A program made the translations under genes and the position numbers. 64,000 nucleotides of DNA. Origin: Shewanella sp. MBTL60-112-B2 (GTDB lineage Bacteria; Pseudomonadota; Gammaproteobacteria; Enterobacterales; Shewanellaceae). The stretch lies in assembly GCF_019655055.1 (NCBI RefSeq), contig NZ_BPFA01000012.1:57208-121207 (forward strand), written 5' to 3'. Below the pieces are notes generated by a model. That model did no database searches. It was not told the origin of the DNA and saw only the letters and a list, made by a program, of their open reading frames with translations. Of this stretch, positions 47,146-56,987 are shown piece after piece (position 1 is the stretch's first letter; every line of letters starts with the position of its first letter).

Positions 47146-48750
47146 TTACTGCATTGCTAGCAACATCTCTTGTGGCTGCTCCAGGTAAAGCTTCCACAAA
47201 TTACAGAAGCGGGCAATGGTGCCACCATCGATAACACGATGATCACCAGACCAGCTCACCTGCATAATCTTGCGTGCTTCAACCTCACCTTTGTCATTAA
47301 ACCGAGGTAAAACCTGCAGTTTACCCAGTGCAACAATTGCCACTTCAGGTTTGTTGATAATAGGCGTTGCAACAGTCCCACCTAAGGCGCCAATATTCGA
47401 AATGGAAATACTTCCACCTTTTAGATCGTTTGGCGATACTCGGCCACTTCGCGCAGCCGTTGTAAGACGAGTGATCTCCGCTGCAATTTGCAGGATAGTT
47501 TTATCTTGTACATCTTTAACGTTAGGCACTAGCAAGCCGACTTTAGAGTCAACAGCCATACCTATATTATGACTAGCCAGATAGGTCTGCTCAGTGCAAT
47601 CTTCATTGACACGGCTATTCATATCAGGAAATTGTGATAGCGCCAGTGACATCGACTTCATAAAGAAAGGCATCATGGTGAGCTTAAGCTCATCAGTGGA
47701 ATACTTTTTCTTCATGCTTTCTCTAAGAGCGACCAATTCAGTTAAATCAAACTCTTCACAGTAGGTGAAGTGTGGGATCGTTGATACTGACTCTGTCATC
47801 ATCTTCGCCATAACTGCGCGAACACCTTTTATCGGCTCCACTCTATCGGCTTGGCGGTGACTGACAGGCTCAATATCCGCTACTGGCTTTGAAGCAGAAG
47901 TCGCGGTAACAGGCTTTTGCGTTACCGAGACATTAGTCTGGCCAGCATTAGCATGATGACGTTCAACATCTTCTTTATAAACGCGGCCATTCTTACCTGA
48001 ACCGGGTACTGTTGAGATATCGAGATCCAATGAGCGCGCTAAGCGACGAACAGCTGGGCTTGCTAAAGCTTTGCCTTGCGTTACCGGCTCTAAAGCTTGA
48101 GTCGGTGCATCAGGCTCTGCGATTTGAGGTGAGCTGGCTTGCGACTGCCCAACCTCGGCCTCAACTTCAATAGCAAACAGTGGCGCATGGACTTTTGCTA
48201 GCTGCCCTTTTCGAACATGCAGCTTTACAATTTTGCCATTTTTAATCGCTGGAATTTGCACTAGCGCTTTATCAGTCATCACATCTGCAATAGGCTGATC
48301 TTCAACAACCATATCGCCTTCTTCAACTAACCACTCAACAAGTTCACACTCGACAATTCCTTCACCTATATCCGGTAATAAGAATTCCTCGATAGAGACC
48401 CCTGATACAGTTGGCGCAATCGTTTGCTCGGTTTCAGCTACGCTAGTTGCTACGTTAAGCTCAGGGCTAGTCGCGGTATTAATTTGAGCGTTCACCGCGG
48501 TTTGGCCTTCTTCAACGACATCGACTGAATACAAAGGCGCGTGCACTTTGGCAATCTCGCCCTTAGCGTAAAATAGCTTAGTGATCACGCCTGCATTGGG
48601 GGCTGGAATTTGCACTAAGGCTTTATCAGTCATAACATCAGCGATAGGTTGATCTTCAACAACACTATCACCCTCTTCTACTAACCATTCAACCAGCTCA
48701 CATTCGACGACGCCTTCGCCGATATCCGGAAGGATAAATTCTTTAATCAT
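47146..48750 (-). CDS. bkdB: branched-chain keto acid dehydrogenase E2 (two lipoyl domains)
   Basis: A 534-aa dihydrolipoyl acyltransferase. I choose the ATG at 48750 (AGGAG seven bases upstream) over one 42 bases earlier that overlaps the preceding gene. Two nearly identical lipoyl domains (lipoyl-lysine in VMTDKALVQIP, first at Lys43) are followed by an E1/E3-binding domain (ASPAVRRLARSLDLD) and the catalytic domain with SGDHRVIDGGTIARF. It transfers acyl groups from E1 to CoA. E3 is not encoded in the operon. Confidence 0.93.
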   Translation of the reverse strand: MIKEFILPDIGEGVVECELVEWLVEEGDSVVEDQPIADVMTDKALVQIPAPNAGVITKLFYAKGEIAKVHAPLYSVDVVEEGQTAVNAQINTATSPELNVATSVAETEQTIAPTVSGVSIEEFLLPDIGEGIVECELVEWLVEEGDMVVEDQPIADVMTDKALVQIPAIKNGKIVKLHVRKGQLAKVHAPLFAIEVEAEVGQSQASSPQIAEPDAPTQALEPVTQGKALASPAVRRLARSLDLDISTVPGSGKNGRVYKEDVERHHANAGQTNVSVTQKPVTATSASKPVADIEPVSHRQADRVEPIKGVRAVMAKMMTESVSTIPHFTYCEEFDLTELVALRESMKKKYSTDELKLTMMPFFMKSMSLALSQFPDMNSRVNEDCTEQTYLASHNIGMAVDSKVGLLVPNVKDVQDKTILQIAAEITRLTTAARSGRVSPNDLKGGSISISNIGALGGTVATPIINKPEVAIVALGKLQVLPRFNDKGEVEARKIMQVSWSGDHRVIDGGTIARFCNLWKLYLEQPQEMLLAMQ

Positions 48751-48760
48751 GGGCTGGCTC

Positions 48761-49738
48761 CTAAAATTTAACCGAAGCTTTAATCGCTTCAAACGTCTTT
48801 AACGCATCTGGCATATATTCTTTTTCGTGGATCAAAGGATACGGCGTATCTAGACCACACACTCGCGCTATTGGGGATTCAAGATACAAGAAGCACTCTT
48901 GTTGAATAGTCGCGGCGATCTCACCGGCAAAGCCGCCGGTGAGTGGCGCTTCATGGTTGATTAGTAGACGCCCAGTTTTCTTAACCGATGCGGCTACTGT
49001 GTCAACATCCCATGGAGATAGAGTTCTTAAATCGATAATTTCACAGGAGATCCCTTTCTTTGCAGCCATCTCAGCAGCGTTTTCAAGAATTTCCATCTGT
49101 GCACCCCAGCCGAGTAAGGTGATGTCTGTACCCTGCTTGATAACTTCGGCTTTGCCTAATTCGATAACATGATCGCCTTCAGGCACTTCACCTACCGATG
49201 CGCGGTATAGACGCTTTGGCTCAAAAAATATTACCGGGTTTTTATCACGAATTGAGGCGATTAATAGCCCTTTTGCCTGCTCTGGATTACGCGGAACGAC
49301 AACCTTAATCCCCGGCGTTTGAGTAAAGTAAGCTTCTGGTGATTGTGAGTGATAATGACCACCTGCAATACCGCCACCATAAGGTGTTCTAAATGTAAGG
49401 CCGCCAACATTAAACTCATTACCACTGCGGTAACGGAACTTGGCGCTTTCATTAACGATTTGGTCAATAGCTGGGAAGATATAATCGGCAAACTGAATTT
49501 CAGCTACAGCCGTCATACCGTTAGAAGCTAAGCCATTAGCAAAACCTGCAATGCCCTGCTCGGTTAACGGAGTATTGAAACAACGCTCACGACCAAACTT
49601 TTCTTGTAGGCCCGAGGTTGCTCTAAACACACCGCCAAAGTGGCCGACATCTTCGCCGAACACCATCATTTTTTTATCCGCTTCCATTTCCGAGCTTAGG
49701 GCTTGGTTAATGGCTTGCAACATATTCATCTGAGCCAC
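48761..49738 (-). CDS. bkdA2: branched-chain keto acid dehydrogenase E1 beta
   Basis: A 325-aa transketolase-type beta subunit. Signatures: [70 protein letters not shown] and the C-terminal [14 protein letters not shown]. With E1 alpha it decarboxylates branched-chain 2-oxo acids using thiamine diphosphate. It starts 3 bp after the alpha-subunit stop and ends 10 bp before bkdB. Confidence 0.94.
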   Translation of the reverse strand: MAQMNMLQAINQALSSEMEADKKMMVFGEDVGHFGGVFRATSGLQEKFGRERCFNTPLTEQGIAGFANGLASNGMTAVAEIQFADYIFPAIDQIVNESAKFRYRSGNEFNVGGLTFRTPYGGGIAGGHYHSQSPEAYFTQTPGIKVVVPRNPEQAKGLLIASIRDKNPVIFFEPKRLYRASVGEVPEGDHVIELGKAEVIKQGTDITLLGWGAQMEILENAAEMAAKKGISCEIIDLRTLSPWDVDTVAASVKKTGRLLINHEAPLTGGFAGEIAATIQQECFLYLESPIARVCGLDTPYPLIHEKEYMPDALKTFEAIKASVKF

Positions 49739-49741
49739 GGC

Positions 49742-50920
49742 TTATACTCTCCCTGCACTTTTTGGATAGGATTCTGGATACTTCTTAACATGGCTTTTTA
49801 AGTCAGCTAGCTGCTTCTTCAGAATTGGGGTTGGTGTGTCATACACATCTTCAATAATGTTATCGATATGAGGAGTTGGAATTTTTTCAGCGACTTTAAG
49901 CTCTGATAATACCTCTTCACGGTACTTAACATAGAGATCAGCATCGCGCTGTTCATTCATCCAGCCCTTATTGATCATCCACAGTTTGAAACGTTTCACT
50001 GGATCGTGCTGTTGCCATTTAGCTTCTTCATCTTTTGAGCGGTATCCAGATGGATCGTCGGATGATGAATGAGCTCCTAATCGATAAGTCATGGCTTCAA
50101 TCAGCACTGGGGCGTTGTTATCTAACGCGTAGGCACGAGCCTGTTGAGTTGCCGCCAATACTGCCAACATGTCATTACCATCAACACGAATAGTATGCAT
50201 ACCATAGCCCACACCGCGGCTTGCAATACCATTGCCTTTAAACTGCTCATCGGTGGGTGTTGAGATGGCATATCCATTATTACGACAGAAGAAGATAACA
50301 GGAGAATTGAGCACTGCCGCCATGTTGAGACCAGCGTGAAAATCGCCTTCAGAGGCTGCACCTTCACCAAAATAACAGATTGCAATATTACGCTTACCCT
50401 GCATTTTCAGGCTATATGCAACACCTGTAGCTTGGGGGATCTGCGTGGCAAGCGGAGATGAAATGGTTTGATAATTAAGCGCTTCACTACCGTAGTGGAT
50501 CGGCATTTGGCGGCCCTTGCCAAAATCTTTTTCATTACTGAACATCTGATTCATAAACTGCTCAGTGGTAAAGCCGCGGTAACGAATCGCGGCATGTTCA
50601 CGGTACTGAGCTAAGATCACATCACCATCATCGAGTGCTGCGGTGCTGCCTATTATCGAGGCCTCTTCTCCGGTACAGGTCATATAAAAGCTAATGCGAC
50701 CTTGACGCTGCGCACCCAACATGCGCTCGTCTAGTACCCGAGTAAACACGCAAGTATCATGGATTTTAACCGCTAAGGCTTCATCGATAACCGGTAATAC
50801 GGCCTCTTCATATGCGGTGCCGTCCGCTTGGAGAATTTTTAATATGGGGATCGCCAGTGAATCTTTATCTAAAAAGCTCACGCGATGGACTGTTTCAGCA
50901 TTCGTTGTTGCGTTGCTCAT
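49742..50920 (-). CDS. bkdA1: branched-chain keto acid dehydrogenase E1 alpha
   Basis: A 392-aa subunit with the thiamine diphosphate motif: GEGAASEGDFHAGLNMAAV, then CRNNGYAIST. RLGAHSSSDDPSGYRS is the phosphorylation-loop region and is typical of branched-chain rather than pyruvate enzymes. First gene of the leftward bkdA1-bkdA2-bkdB operon, whose promoter region holds a palindromic site for a LiuR-type regulator. Confidence 0.94.
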   Translation of the reverse strand: MSNATTNAETVHRVSFLDKDSLAIPILKILQADGTAYEEAVLPVIDEALAVKIHDTCVFTRVLDERMLGAQRQGRISFYMTCTGEEASIIGSTAALDDGDVILAQYREHAAIRYRGFTTEQFMNQMFSNEKDFGKGRQMPIHYGSEALNYQTISSPLATQIPQATGVAYSLKMQGKRNIAICYFGEGAASEGDFHAGLNMAAVLNSPVIFFCRNNGYAISTPTDEQFKGNGIASRGVGYGMHTIRVDGNDMLAVLAATQQARAYALDNNAPVLIEAMTYRLGAHSSSDDPSGYRSKDEEAKWQQHDPVKRFKLWMINKGWMNEQRDADLYVKYREEVLSELKVAEKIPTPHIDNIIEDVYDTPTPILKKQLADLKSHVKKYPESYPKSAGRV

Positions 50921-50995
50921 AATGTGCTCTTGTTATTGAGGGTGCCGTCAGACGAGAAATACAGCACCTTGCTATTTTAATACGCGGGAAGAACA

Positions 50996-51009
50996 TTACG
51001 TTAACGTAA
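50996..51009 (-). promoter_or_regulatory. LiuR-type palindrome before bkdA1
   Basis: TTACGTTAACGTAA is a perfect 14-base palindrome 76 bp upstream of bkdA1. It fits the TTTACGTnnACGTAAA-like motif I recall for LiuR, the MerR-family regulator of branched-chain amino acid catabolism in Shewanella and relatives. Assignment rests on memory of that motif. Confidence 0.65.
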
Positions 51010-51055
51010 ACTAACTCTCAATACTTCCCATCATTGAAACGACAACTAAGCATCT

Positions 51056-51087
51056 CTGTGCATGTATATATTGGTTTACATGCACAG
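51056..51087. terminator. hairpin after astE
   Basis: CTGTGCATGTA and TACATGCACAG form a perfect 11-bp stem with a 10-base loop, 16 bases past the astE stop. No T run follows, so it may be a Rho-assisted end or an RNA-stabilising hairpin. Confidence 0.55.
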
Positions 51088-51102
51088 TTATTCAGATTGA
51101 AT

Positions 51103-52140
51103 CTAGTCTAAATGACTTTCATCTGCAGACTTTAAGCACAAGACAGTCCGCTGCCCTACTGGAACCTTTGCATTAGGGAATACAATAGATTCAAACTCAT
51201 GCTCAACCTTCACCTCAAGGCCGCCCTCTTTCGCTAAAGTGTAGCCTTTAGGGAAAGCGGTAAAGTTTTCGACATCATTGGTGAAAGTAAATTCAAAGTC
51301 ATCGTATCGTTTGTTTACCGAACGACAAACTTGATAAAGATTTAAACGCTTCATATCGAACTTAGGTAGTTGAAGCGATTCACCGCACATCAATTGGGTT
51401 AGCATCTCTTTCATCGCAATAAAGCGAGTCATATCATTTTGTCCCATGGGGAACACTTTACCTAGTTCGATGGTAAATGCGTCAGCATGGTAATTTTCAG
51501 AAGAGAAATAGCTAAAGGTCGTTGTAGGTTCGTGGTGGAATAAAATGGTATTTACACCGCAAGACTCGAGAAACATGATCTGCTCTTTGCTGTACTTGCG
51601 ATTACCGCGATAGGGATAAATAGCAAACTTCTCATGCTTAGAGGCGCGAATTGCCGTATGTAAGTCATAATGCATACGATGACGCTCGCCCGAATGGGCC
51701 CTGAAAAACTTATCGACATACTGCTCAAGCTTTTGTGCCCTAACACGTTCAGGGTTACAAAGGCCCTCACCACGTGAGTGCGCACCATTAAATAATCGGT
51801 TAAGGTTTTCATCAATAAAACGCGTGCCATTGTGGATGGCAGGAGGATTACCAATCAAAAATAATACTCGTTGCTTTAGAACAAGTTGTTCATCAAGCAG
51901 CTGCGTTATCAGGTCGTTACACAACTCAATAGGCGCAGTCTCATTACCATGAACGGCACAAGATAAGACAAGATCTTTAGTATGCTTAACGCCCTTAGGC
52001 TCAAACATGATAACGCCTGTATCCCAAACCTCTACATGGACTTGGTTAGCAAGATCAAATTCAAAACTTTCGGTTAAGTATTGTGGGTGCGCGAGGGTTA
52101 ACGCTAAAAAGTCCTTAGACTGTTTCAATTCTTGAAACAC
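51103..52140 (-). CDS. astE: succinylglutamate desuccinylase
   Basis: A 345-aa zinc hydrolase of the AspA/AstE family, the last step of arginine succinyltransferase catabolism, releasing glutamate and succinate. Zinc ligands are in [15 protein letters not shown] (His and Glu) and [16 protein letters not shown]; the catalytic-type Glu is in [14 protein letters not shown]. The other ast genes are not in this window. Single leftward gene, divergent from msrA. Confidence 0.92.
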   Translation of the reverse strand: MFQELKQSKDFLALTLAHPQYLTESFEFDLANQVHVEVWDTGVIMFEPKGVKHTKDLVLSCAVHGNETAPIELCNDLITQLLDEQLVLKQRVLFLIGNPPAIHNGTRFIDENLNRLFNGAHSRGEGLCNPERVRAQKLEQYVDKFFRAHSGERHRMHYDLHTAIRASKHEKFAIYPYRGNRKYSKEQIMFLESCGVNTILFHHEPTTTFSYFSSENYHADAFTIELGKVFPMGQNDMTRFIAMKEMLTQLMCGESLQLPKFDMKRLNLYQVCRSVNKRYDDFEFTFTNDVENFTAFPKGYTLAKEGGLEVKVEHEFESIVFPNAKVPVGQRTVLCLKSADESHLD

Positions 52141-52398
52141 AAACTACTCCTTATTATTCATGTCAGCTTTATTTGGCAGAAATTTCAAATACCACGGGTA
52201 TTTGTAACACCTAGCTCCGCTAATTCTGCCACGGATAGTAGCATATTTGACTGCCGTATCTCGTACCCTTTTTAGCCTCTGTCGCACAACAAATCACCAT
52301 CCATGCATTTTTTACTTGCACTAAGGCAAAAAATAAAACAAGATAAAGCCATCTAGCCATCCAAACGGCTATTTGTAAAACTTATTAAGGAGACAGTA

Positions 52399-52878
52399 AT
52401 GGCATTGGCAACATTCGGCGCGGGGTGTTTTTGGGGAGTTGAATACTTTTTCAGAGAAGTTGAAGGTGTCATTGACTGTACGTGTGGATATATGGGCGGC
52501 AAGGATAACTTCACTCGCTACACAGAGGTTAAAACCGGTACCACTGGCCATGCTGAGGTTGTACAAGTCGAGTATGATCCGAACATTGTAAGTTACCAAC
52601 GCTTAATTGAAGTCTTTTGGCAAAACCATAATCCCACCACATTGAATCAGCAAGGTGGCGACATAGGTAGCCAGTATAGAAGTGCTATTTTTTTCCATGA
52701 TAAGCAGCAAAAGGATCAAGCTGAAGCCGCCAAACTAGCGCTGATCAAAAGTGCCAAATGGGGCTCTCGTCAAATAGTTACTGAAGTTGTTCCCTGTCAG
52801 CAGTTCCACCAGGCAGAGGCGTATCATCAAGATTATTTGGCTAAAAACCAGTTACCAAGTTGCCATATAAGCTATTAA
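52399..52878 (+). CDS. msrA: peptide methionine-S-sulfoxide reductase MsrA
   Basis: A 159-aa enzyme that repairs S-form methionine sulfoxide. The catalytic motif is FGAGCFWGVEYFF (Cys11), followed by YMGGKDNFTRY, TGHAEVVQVEYDP and the QNHNPTTLNQQGGDIGSQYRS core, given here in part as NPTTLNQQGGDIGSQYRS. A Cys in the C-terminal SCHISY may resolve the disulfide. GGAGAC ribosome site 6 bases before the ATG. No msrB adjacent. Confidence 0.95.
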   Translation: MALATFGAGCFWGVEYFFREVEGVIDCTCGYMGGKDNFTRYTEVKTGTTGHAEVVQVEYDPNIVSYQRLIEVFWQNHNPTTLNQQGGDIGSQYRSAIFFHDKQQKDQAEAAKLALIKSAKWGSRQIVTEVVPCQQFHQAEAYHQDYLAKNQLPSCHISY

Positions 52879-52966
52879 TTTAAAGGGAATTCTATTCGAA
52901 ATTTTGTTGTATGCTTTCCATATAAATCAAGAAAGTAACAATGACAGTAACAGTTTATTGATAAAG

Positions 52967-52990
52967 AAAAAGGCACCGAAAGGTGCCTTT
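52967..52990. terminator. terminator between msrA and pgm
   Basis: AAAGGCACC and GGTGCCTTT form a 9-bp stem with a tight loop, flanked by A and T runs. Confidence 0.85.
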
Positions 52991-53025
52991 ACATTTAAAT
53001 CCACTTAAAAAGCTTTTAACTGAGT

Positions 53026-54672
53026 TTAATTCAACGCTTCAGCCACAATAACTTGAGCTTCTTTTAGTAAGCAAGCAAGGTGCTCTTGGCTTACAAAGCT
53101 TTCACCGTATAACTTAAATAGCGCTTCAGTGCCCGACGGACGGGCTGCAAACCAACCATTTGTTGTCACCACTTTAATGCCACCGATAGCAGCATTGTTA
53201 CCTGGGGCATGAGTCAGTTTTTGTAAGATCTCATCACCAGCTAGTGTCTTTGTTTGAATAGAATCGGCTTCAATTCTCGAAAACTTAGCTTTGTCCTCTA
53301 GACTCACTGGACTGTCGATGCGCTGGTAAAAACTTTTACCAAATTGTGCTTCGAGTTCATCGTATCTTTGCTGGGGGGTTTTACCGGTAACGGCAAGAAT
53401 TTCAGCCGCAAGTAGACACAAAATAAAGCCATCTTTATCGGTACACCAAGTGCTGCCATCATGTCTTAAAAAAGCAGCCCCGGCACTTTCTTCACCGCCG
53501 AAGGCAAATTCACTATTAGCAAGTCCATCTACAAACCATTTAAAGCCTACTGGCACCTCAGACATTGGCTTATCATGCATCTGACAGACTTTATCTATCA
53601 TGGCACTCGATACCAGTGTTTTTCCAATCACCATTTGCTCAGTCCATGCTGGACGATGTGTTACCAAGTAGTCGATTGCGACAGCAAGGAAATGATTTGG
53701 GTTCATCAAACCTGTACCGGGACAGACGATACCATGGCGATCAAAATCAGGATCATTACCCAAGCAGAGATCATAGCTATCTTTATGTTCTAACAATCCC
53801 GCCATTGCATAAGGTGATGAGCAATCCATACGGATTTTACCGTCCTTATCGAGAGGCATAAAACCGAAACTAGGATCGACCTGGGAATTGAGTACTGTGA
53901 TATCTATACCGTAATGCTTTGCAATTGGTTCCCAGTAATGGACGCCTGAACCACCTAAGGGATCAACACCCAAACGAACCTTAGCATCAGCAATAGCTTG
54001 CATATTGATAACGTTACTTAAGTCGGTGATATAAGGCGTGATAAAGTCTGCTTCTATAAGATAGTCGCTACTCAGCGCTGCGCTGTAATTGATGCGCTTA
54101 ACACCGGCTAAGTCATTGGCTAAATATTGATTGGCCTTATCTTGGATCCAAGTGGTGATCTCACCTTCTGCTGGGCCGCCATGTGGTGGGTTATATTTAA
54201 TACCACCATCTTGAGGTGGATTGTGTGAAGGCGTAACAATAAGGCCGTCAACTAACTCATCAGTGCTACTCTTATCCAAATTGGCACTAATAATGGCGTG
54301 AGAAACCACAGGCGTCGGAGTAAAACCATCATTTTGATGTACAACAACACTCACCTTGTTAGCGACTAATACTTCTATAACCGATATTGCTGCAGGTTGT
54401 GATAACGCGTGAGTATCTATGCCTAATATCAAGTTGCCCTTGATATTAGCTTGCAAACGATAATCAGCAACGGCTTGTGCAATCGCAAGAATATGCGCTT
54501 CATTGAAACTTTTTTGTTCAGCACTACCACGATGACCCGAGGTACCAAATGTGACCTTTTGACTCACATTGTCAACATCGGGCGATAAGCAATAATACAG
54601 GCTAACGAGTTTTGGGATATTGACCAAATCCTTTTGCTCAGCAATCAATCCAGCTCTCTTATGTATAGCCAA
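53026..54672 (-). CDS. pgm: phosphoglucomutase
   Basis: A 548-aa alpha-D-phosphohexomutase interconverting glucose 1- and 6-phosphate. The active-site serine is in LIVTPSHNPPQDGGIKYNP; the metal loop is GNDPDFDRHG; the sugar loop is FGGEESAGAAF; the phosphate-binding loop is RPSGTEALFKLY. Length matches the E. coli enzyme. Downstream of seqA, as in E. coli. Confidence 0.96.
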   Translation of the reverse strand: MAIHKRAGLIAEQKDLVNIPKLVSLYYCLSPDVDNVSQKVTFGTSGHRGSAEQKSFNEAHILAIAQAVADYRLQANIKGNLILGIDTHALSQPAAISVIEVLVANKVSVVVHQNDGFTPTPVVSHAIISANLDKSSTDELVDGLIVTPSHNPPQDGGIKYNPPHGGPAEGEITTWIQDKANQYLANDLAGVKRINYSAALSSDYLIEADFITPYITDLSNVINMQAIADAKVRLGVDPLGGSGVHYWEPIAKHYGIDITVLNSQVDPSFGFMPLDKDGKIRMDCSSPYAMAGLLEHKDSYDLCLGNDPDFDRHGIVCPGTGLMNPNHFLAVAIDYLVTHRPAWTEQMVIGKTLVSSAMIDKVCQMHDKPMSEVPVGFKWFVDGLANSEFAFGGEESAGAAFLRHDGSTWCTDKDGFILCLLAAEILAVTGKTPQQRYDELEAQFGKSFYQRIDSPVSLEDKAKFSRIEADSIQTKTLAGDEILQKLTHAPGNNAAIGGIKVVTTNGWFAARPSGTEALFKLYGESFVSQEHLACLLKEAQVIVAEALN

Positions 54673-54746
54673 GTCCCTCTCCTTATATTACCGATATGAA
54701 TTCACCTTCGGTAAGTCTATATGTTTTACGTTAACGCTTTATGTCG

Positions 54747-55295
54747 TTAAATTTTTTCTATGATATCGGCAACTTGCGATTCATCAGTACCAAACTGCAG
54801 TAACACTTCTGAAAGAATAGTGCGTTTCTTCGCGGTATTATTGTTGGTCGTTACCCAAAATCCACTGCAACCAATCTCTTTAGGGTTAGCAGACTTACTC
54901 GCTTTTAACAGTGCATCCTTCGACGTTGCAAAATACAGACGATCGCGGCCTTGAATTTGTAACACCTGTTCAAACTGCTTAGTCGACGCTCTATAAACAG
55001 TATCTAGGATAAATAGAAAACGCCCCACTGCACCTTTTTGCGCAGCTAATGCTTCGGCGTCAATCAGGTTGGTAAAATCAGAAACAGGCTTAGTTGCCGC
55101 TTTCGCCACTTTTACGGGTTTAGGTGAAGACTGTTCAAGACTAGGATGACTGATCTCTTCAGGCGCAGCTTGAACCACTGACTCAACTTCTAATCCCAAT
55201 ATACGGCGCAAAATATCCGAAGCGCTCTCGCCAATATGTTCAGTTTTGCTGGCGATGTGTCGATAAAGCTCTTCATCAACTTCGATATACTTCAT
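54747..55295 (-). CDS. seqA: replication-initiation sequestration protein SeqA
   Basis: A 182-aa protein that binds hemimethylated GATC and delays re-initiation. I take the ATG at 55295 (MKYIEVDEELYRHIA), matching E. coli SeqA, with AAGGAAG upstream; an ATG 60 bases earlier is unlikely. The N-terminal oligomerisation domain is followed by a linker and the C-terminal DNA-binding domain (FLFILDTVYRAS, IQGRDRLYFA, NPKEIGCSGFWVTTNNNT). A terminal pair with pgm, 74 bp apart, divergent from ybfF. Confidence 0.94.
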   Translation of the reverse strand: MKYIEVDEELYRHIASKTEHIGESASDILRRILGLEVESVVQAAPEEISHPSLEQSSPKPVKVAKAATKPVSDFTNLIDAEALAAQKGAVGRFLFILDTVYRASTKQFEQVLQIQGRDRLYFATSKDALLKASKSANPKEIGCSGFWVTTNNNTAKKRTILSEVLLQFGTDESQVADIIEKI

Positions 55296-55569
55296 AACGG
55301 TTATCTTCCTTAAGTAGAAAAGCGGATCGGTGTTCTTAAATGCAAAAGATCGCATAACTGTCCCGAATTATCAGCTCAGTGTAGCGAGGTTTAGGGCCTT
55401 GATAAAGCGTCATTAAATGAAAACTGCGATCCAGAGAAGAAAGATCCTATTTACTAAGCAAAGTATGTTTACTTTTTCAGCAGTGGATGACCATTTACCC
55501 AGCCTCTGTTGGAATTTAACTAAATACGAGGCACAATCTGCGCCAATCGACTCAGTAATCGGAAAGACA

Positions 55570-56328
55570 ATGCATTATGTGATAAGTGGTCAAGGCCCAG
55601 TAGTTATTCTCATTCATGGTTTGTTTGGCGACCTTGATAACCTCAAGGCTTTAGGCAAAGAACTCGAAGAGCAATTTACTGTTGTTCGCATTGATGTGCT
55701 TAATCATGGAAGTAGTCCACGAGTTGCCAGTATGAACTACCAATCACTGGCAGACAGTATGGTAAAACTGATTGAGGAGCTTGACTGTAACCAGGCAATT
55801 TTAATTGGTCATTCAATGGGGGGCAAAATCGCCATGGCGACAGCGCTCAGTTACCCGCAATTGGTGAGTAAACTCGTCGTTGCCGATATTGCGCCCGTAG
55901 CTTACCAAAGCCGTCACGACAAAGTGTTTGCTGCACTGGAGTCTATGCCAATAAACGAGTTAAAAGATCGCCGCCAAGCACTTACGCATATGCAAGCATG
56001 TGATGTCGACGACGGCACGGCACAGTTTTTATTAAAGTCTTTAACTCGGGCGGAGCAAGGTTTTAGCTGGAAGATGAACCTAAAAGGTTTGAAGACAAGC
56101 TACGCTGATATTATCGATTGGCCAGACTTTTCACGTAATTACCAAGGCCCTTGTCTCTTTGTTCGAGGTGGTGATTCAGATTACGTTACTGCGGAGCATA
56201 GACACGCTATTATGACTCAATTCCCAACTGTGAAAGCAAAAACTATCGAGGGGACAGGCCATTGGTTACATGCGCAAAAACCCGCCATATTTAATCGAAT
56301 AGTTAAAGATTTTATAACCGCCAATTGA
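55570..56328 (+). CDS. ybfF: YbfF-type alpha/beta hydrolase (esterase)
   Basis: A 252-aa hydrolase. I choose the ATG at 55570, which has GGAAAG upstream and fits E. coli YbfF in length; an earlier ATG at 55417 adds 51 unlike residues. Oxyanion region HGLFGDLDNLKAL, nucleophile elbow IGHSMGGKIAM, later Asp in GGDSDYVT and His in GTGHWLHAQKP. Acyl-CoA esterase activity is reported for the E. coli protein. Divergent from seqA, an arrangement shared with E. coli. Confidence 0.88.
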   Translation: MHYVISGQGPVVILIHGLFGDLDNLKALGKELEEQFTVVRIDVLNHGSSPRVASMNYQSLADSMVKLIEELDCNQAILIGHSMGGKIAMATALSYPQLVSKLVVADIAPVAYQSRHDKVFAALESMPINELKDRRQALTHMQACDVDDGTAQFLLKSLTRAEQGFSWKMNLKGLKTSYADIIDWPDFSRNYQGPCLFVRGGDSDYVTAEHRHAIMTQFPTVKAKTIEGTGHWLHAQKPAIFNRIVKDFITAN

Positions 56329-56425
56329 AGCACATTTCACGCCAGAAAGACGTAAAGCATATAGCCGCTCGAAAACTTATATGGTATATTCGCGCAACTT
56401 TTTTTGGCCTAGGAGGAAATGGCAA

Positions 56426-56647
56426 ATGCTAATGCAATATATGGAGCAGATTGAGTCGCTTGGCTTAAACCTGTTTTTTGCAGCCATTTTCTTTTTTATT
56501 GGTATGGCCATTCGAGATGTACTCAAACAGGGTAATGTCCCAACGTTTGGCCGTAACATCGTTTGGCTCGTTTTATTTCTCGGCTGTGCCGGGTTTATTG
56601 CAAAAGGGATTATACAGATGACCTGGGAAGGCTCAGGCATCGGGTAA
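56426..56647 (+). CDS. DUF2788 small membrane protein
   Basis: A 73-aa protein with two membrane helices (about residues 11-30 and 46-64): LNLFFAAIFFFIGMAIRDVL and IVWLVLFLGCAGFIAKGII, shortened. The start at 56426 has AGGAGG nine bases upstream; the longer frame from 56381 has none. DUF2788 is a family of unknown function seen beside ybfE/fldA in Shewanella. It is followed by ybfE after 11 bp. Confidence 0.75.
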   Translation: MLMQYMEQIESLGLNLFFAAIFFFIGMAIRDVLKQGNVPTFGRNIVWLVLFLGCAGFIAKGIIQMTWEGSGIG

Positions 56648-56658
56648 ATACGAACTCA

Positions 56659-56931
56659 ATGGCAAAAGAAACATCAGATAGAACCACCATTGATCTGTTC
56701 GCAACAGAAAAGCGACGTGGTCGGCCCCGCAGCAATCCTTTGCCACGGGACCAACAGCTCAAAATTAATAAAAGAAATCAAATTCAGCGTGATCGAGCGA
56801 ACGGATTAAAACGAATAGAGTTAAAGGTGTCACAAGATTTGTATGACGCCTTGAATGAACAAGCTTTGGCCAGTAATATCAGCCGCAGCCAACTAATCGA
56901 ATCTATACTGCAAAAGCTGGTTAGTAACTAA
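56659..56931 (+). CDS. ybfE: YbfE, ribbon-helix-helix protein
   Basis: A 90-aa protein starting at the ATG at 56659; a longer frame from 56563 overlaps the previous gene. A basic linker (KRRGRPRSNPLP) precedes a ribbon-helix-helix fold (RIELKVSQDLYDALNEQA, then SRSQLIESILQKL). The E. coli homolog is LexA-regulated; I see no LexA palindrome here. Regulatory target unknown. Next to fldA as in E. coli. Confidence 0.88.
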   Translation: MAKETSDRTTIDLFATEKRRGRPRSNPLPRDQQLKINKRNQIQRDRANGLKRIELKVSQDLYDALNEQALASNISRSQLIESILQKLVSN

Positions 56932-56987
56932 GCCACTTTAAATGCACGCATACCATTAATAGTTAACTAGATATTAAAGGAACAACA

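Noticed and set aside
54723..54740. TTTTACGTTAACGCTTTA between pgm and seqA, like half of the bkd palindrome
   Set aside because: Only the left half and centre fit; the right arm is not ACGTAAA, and pgm/seqA have no link to branched-chain catabolism.
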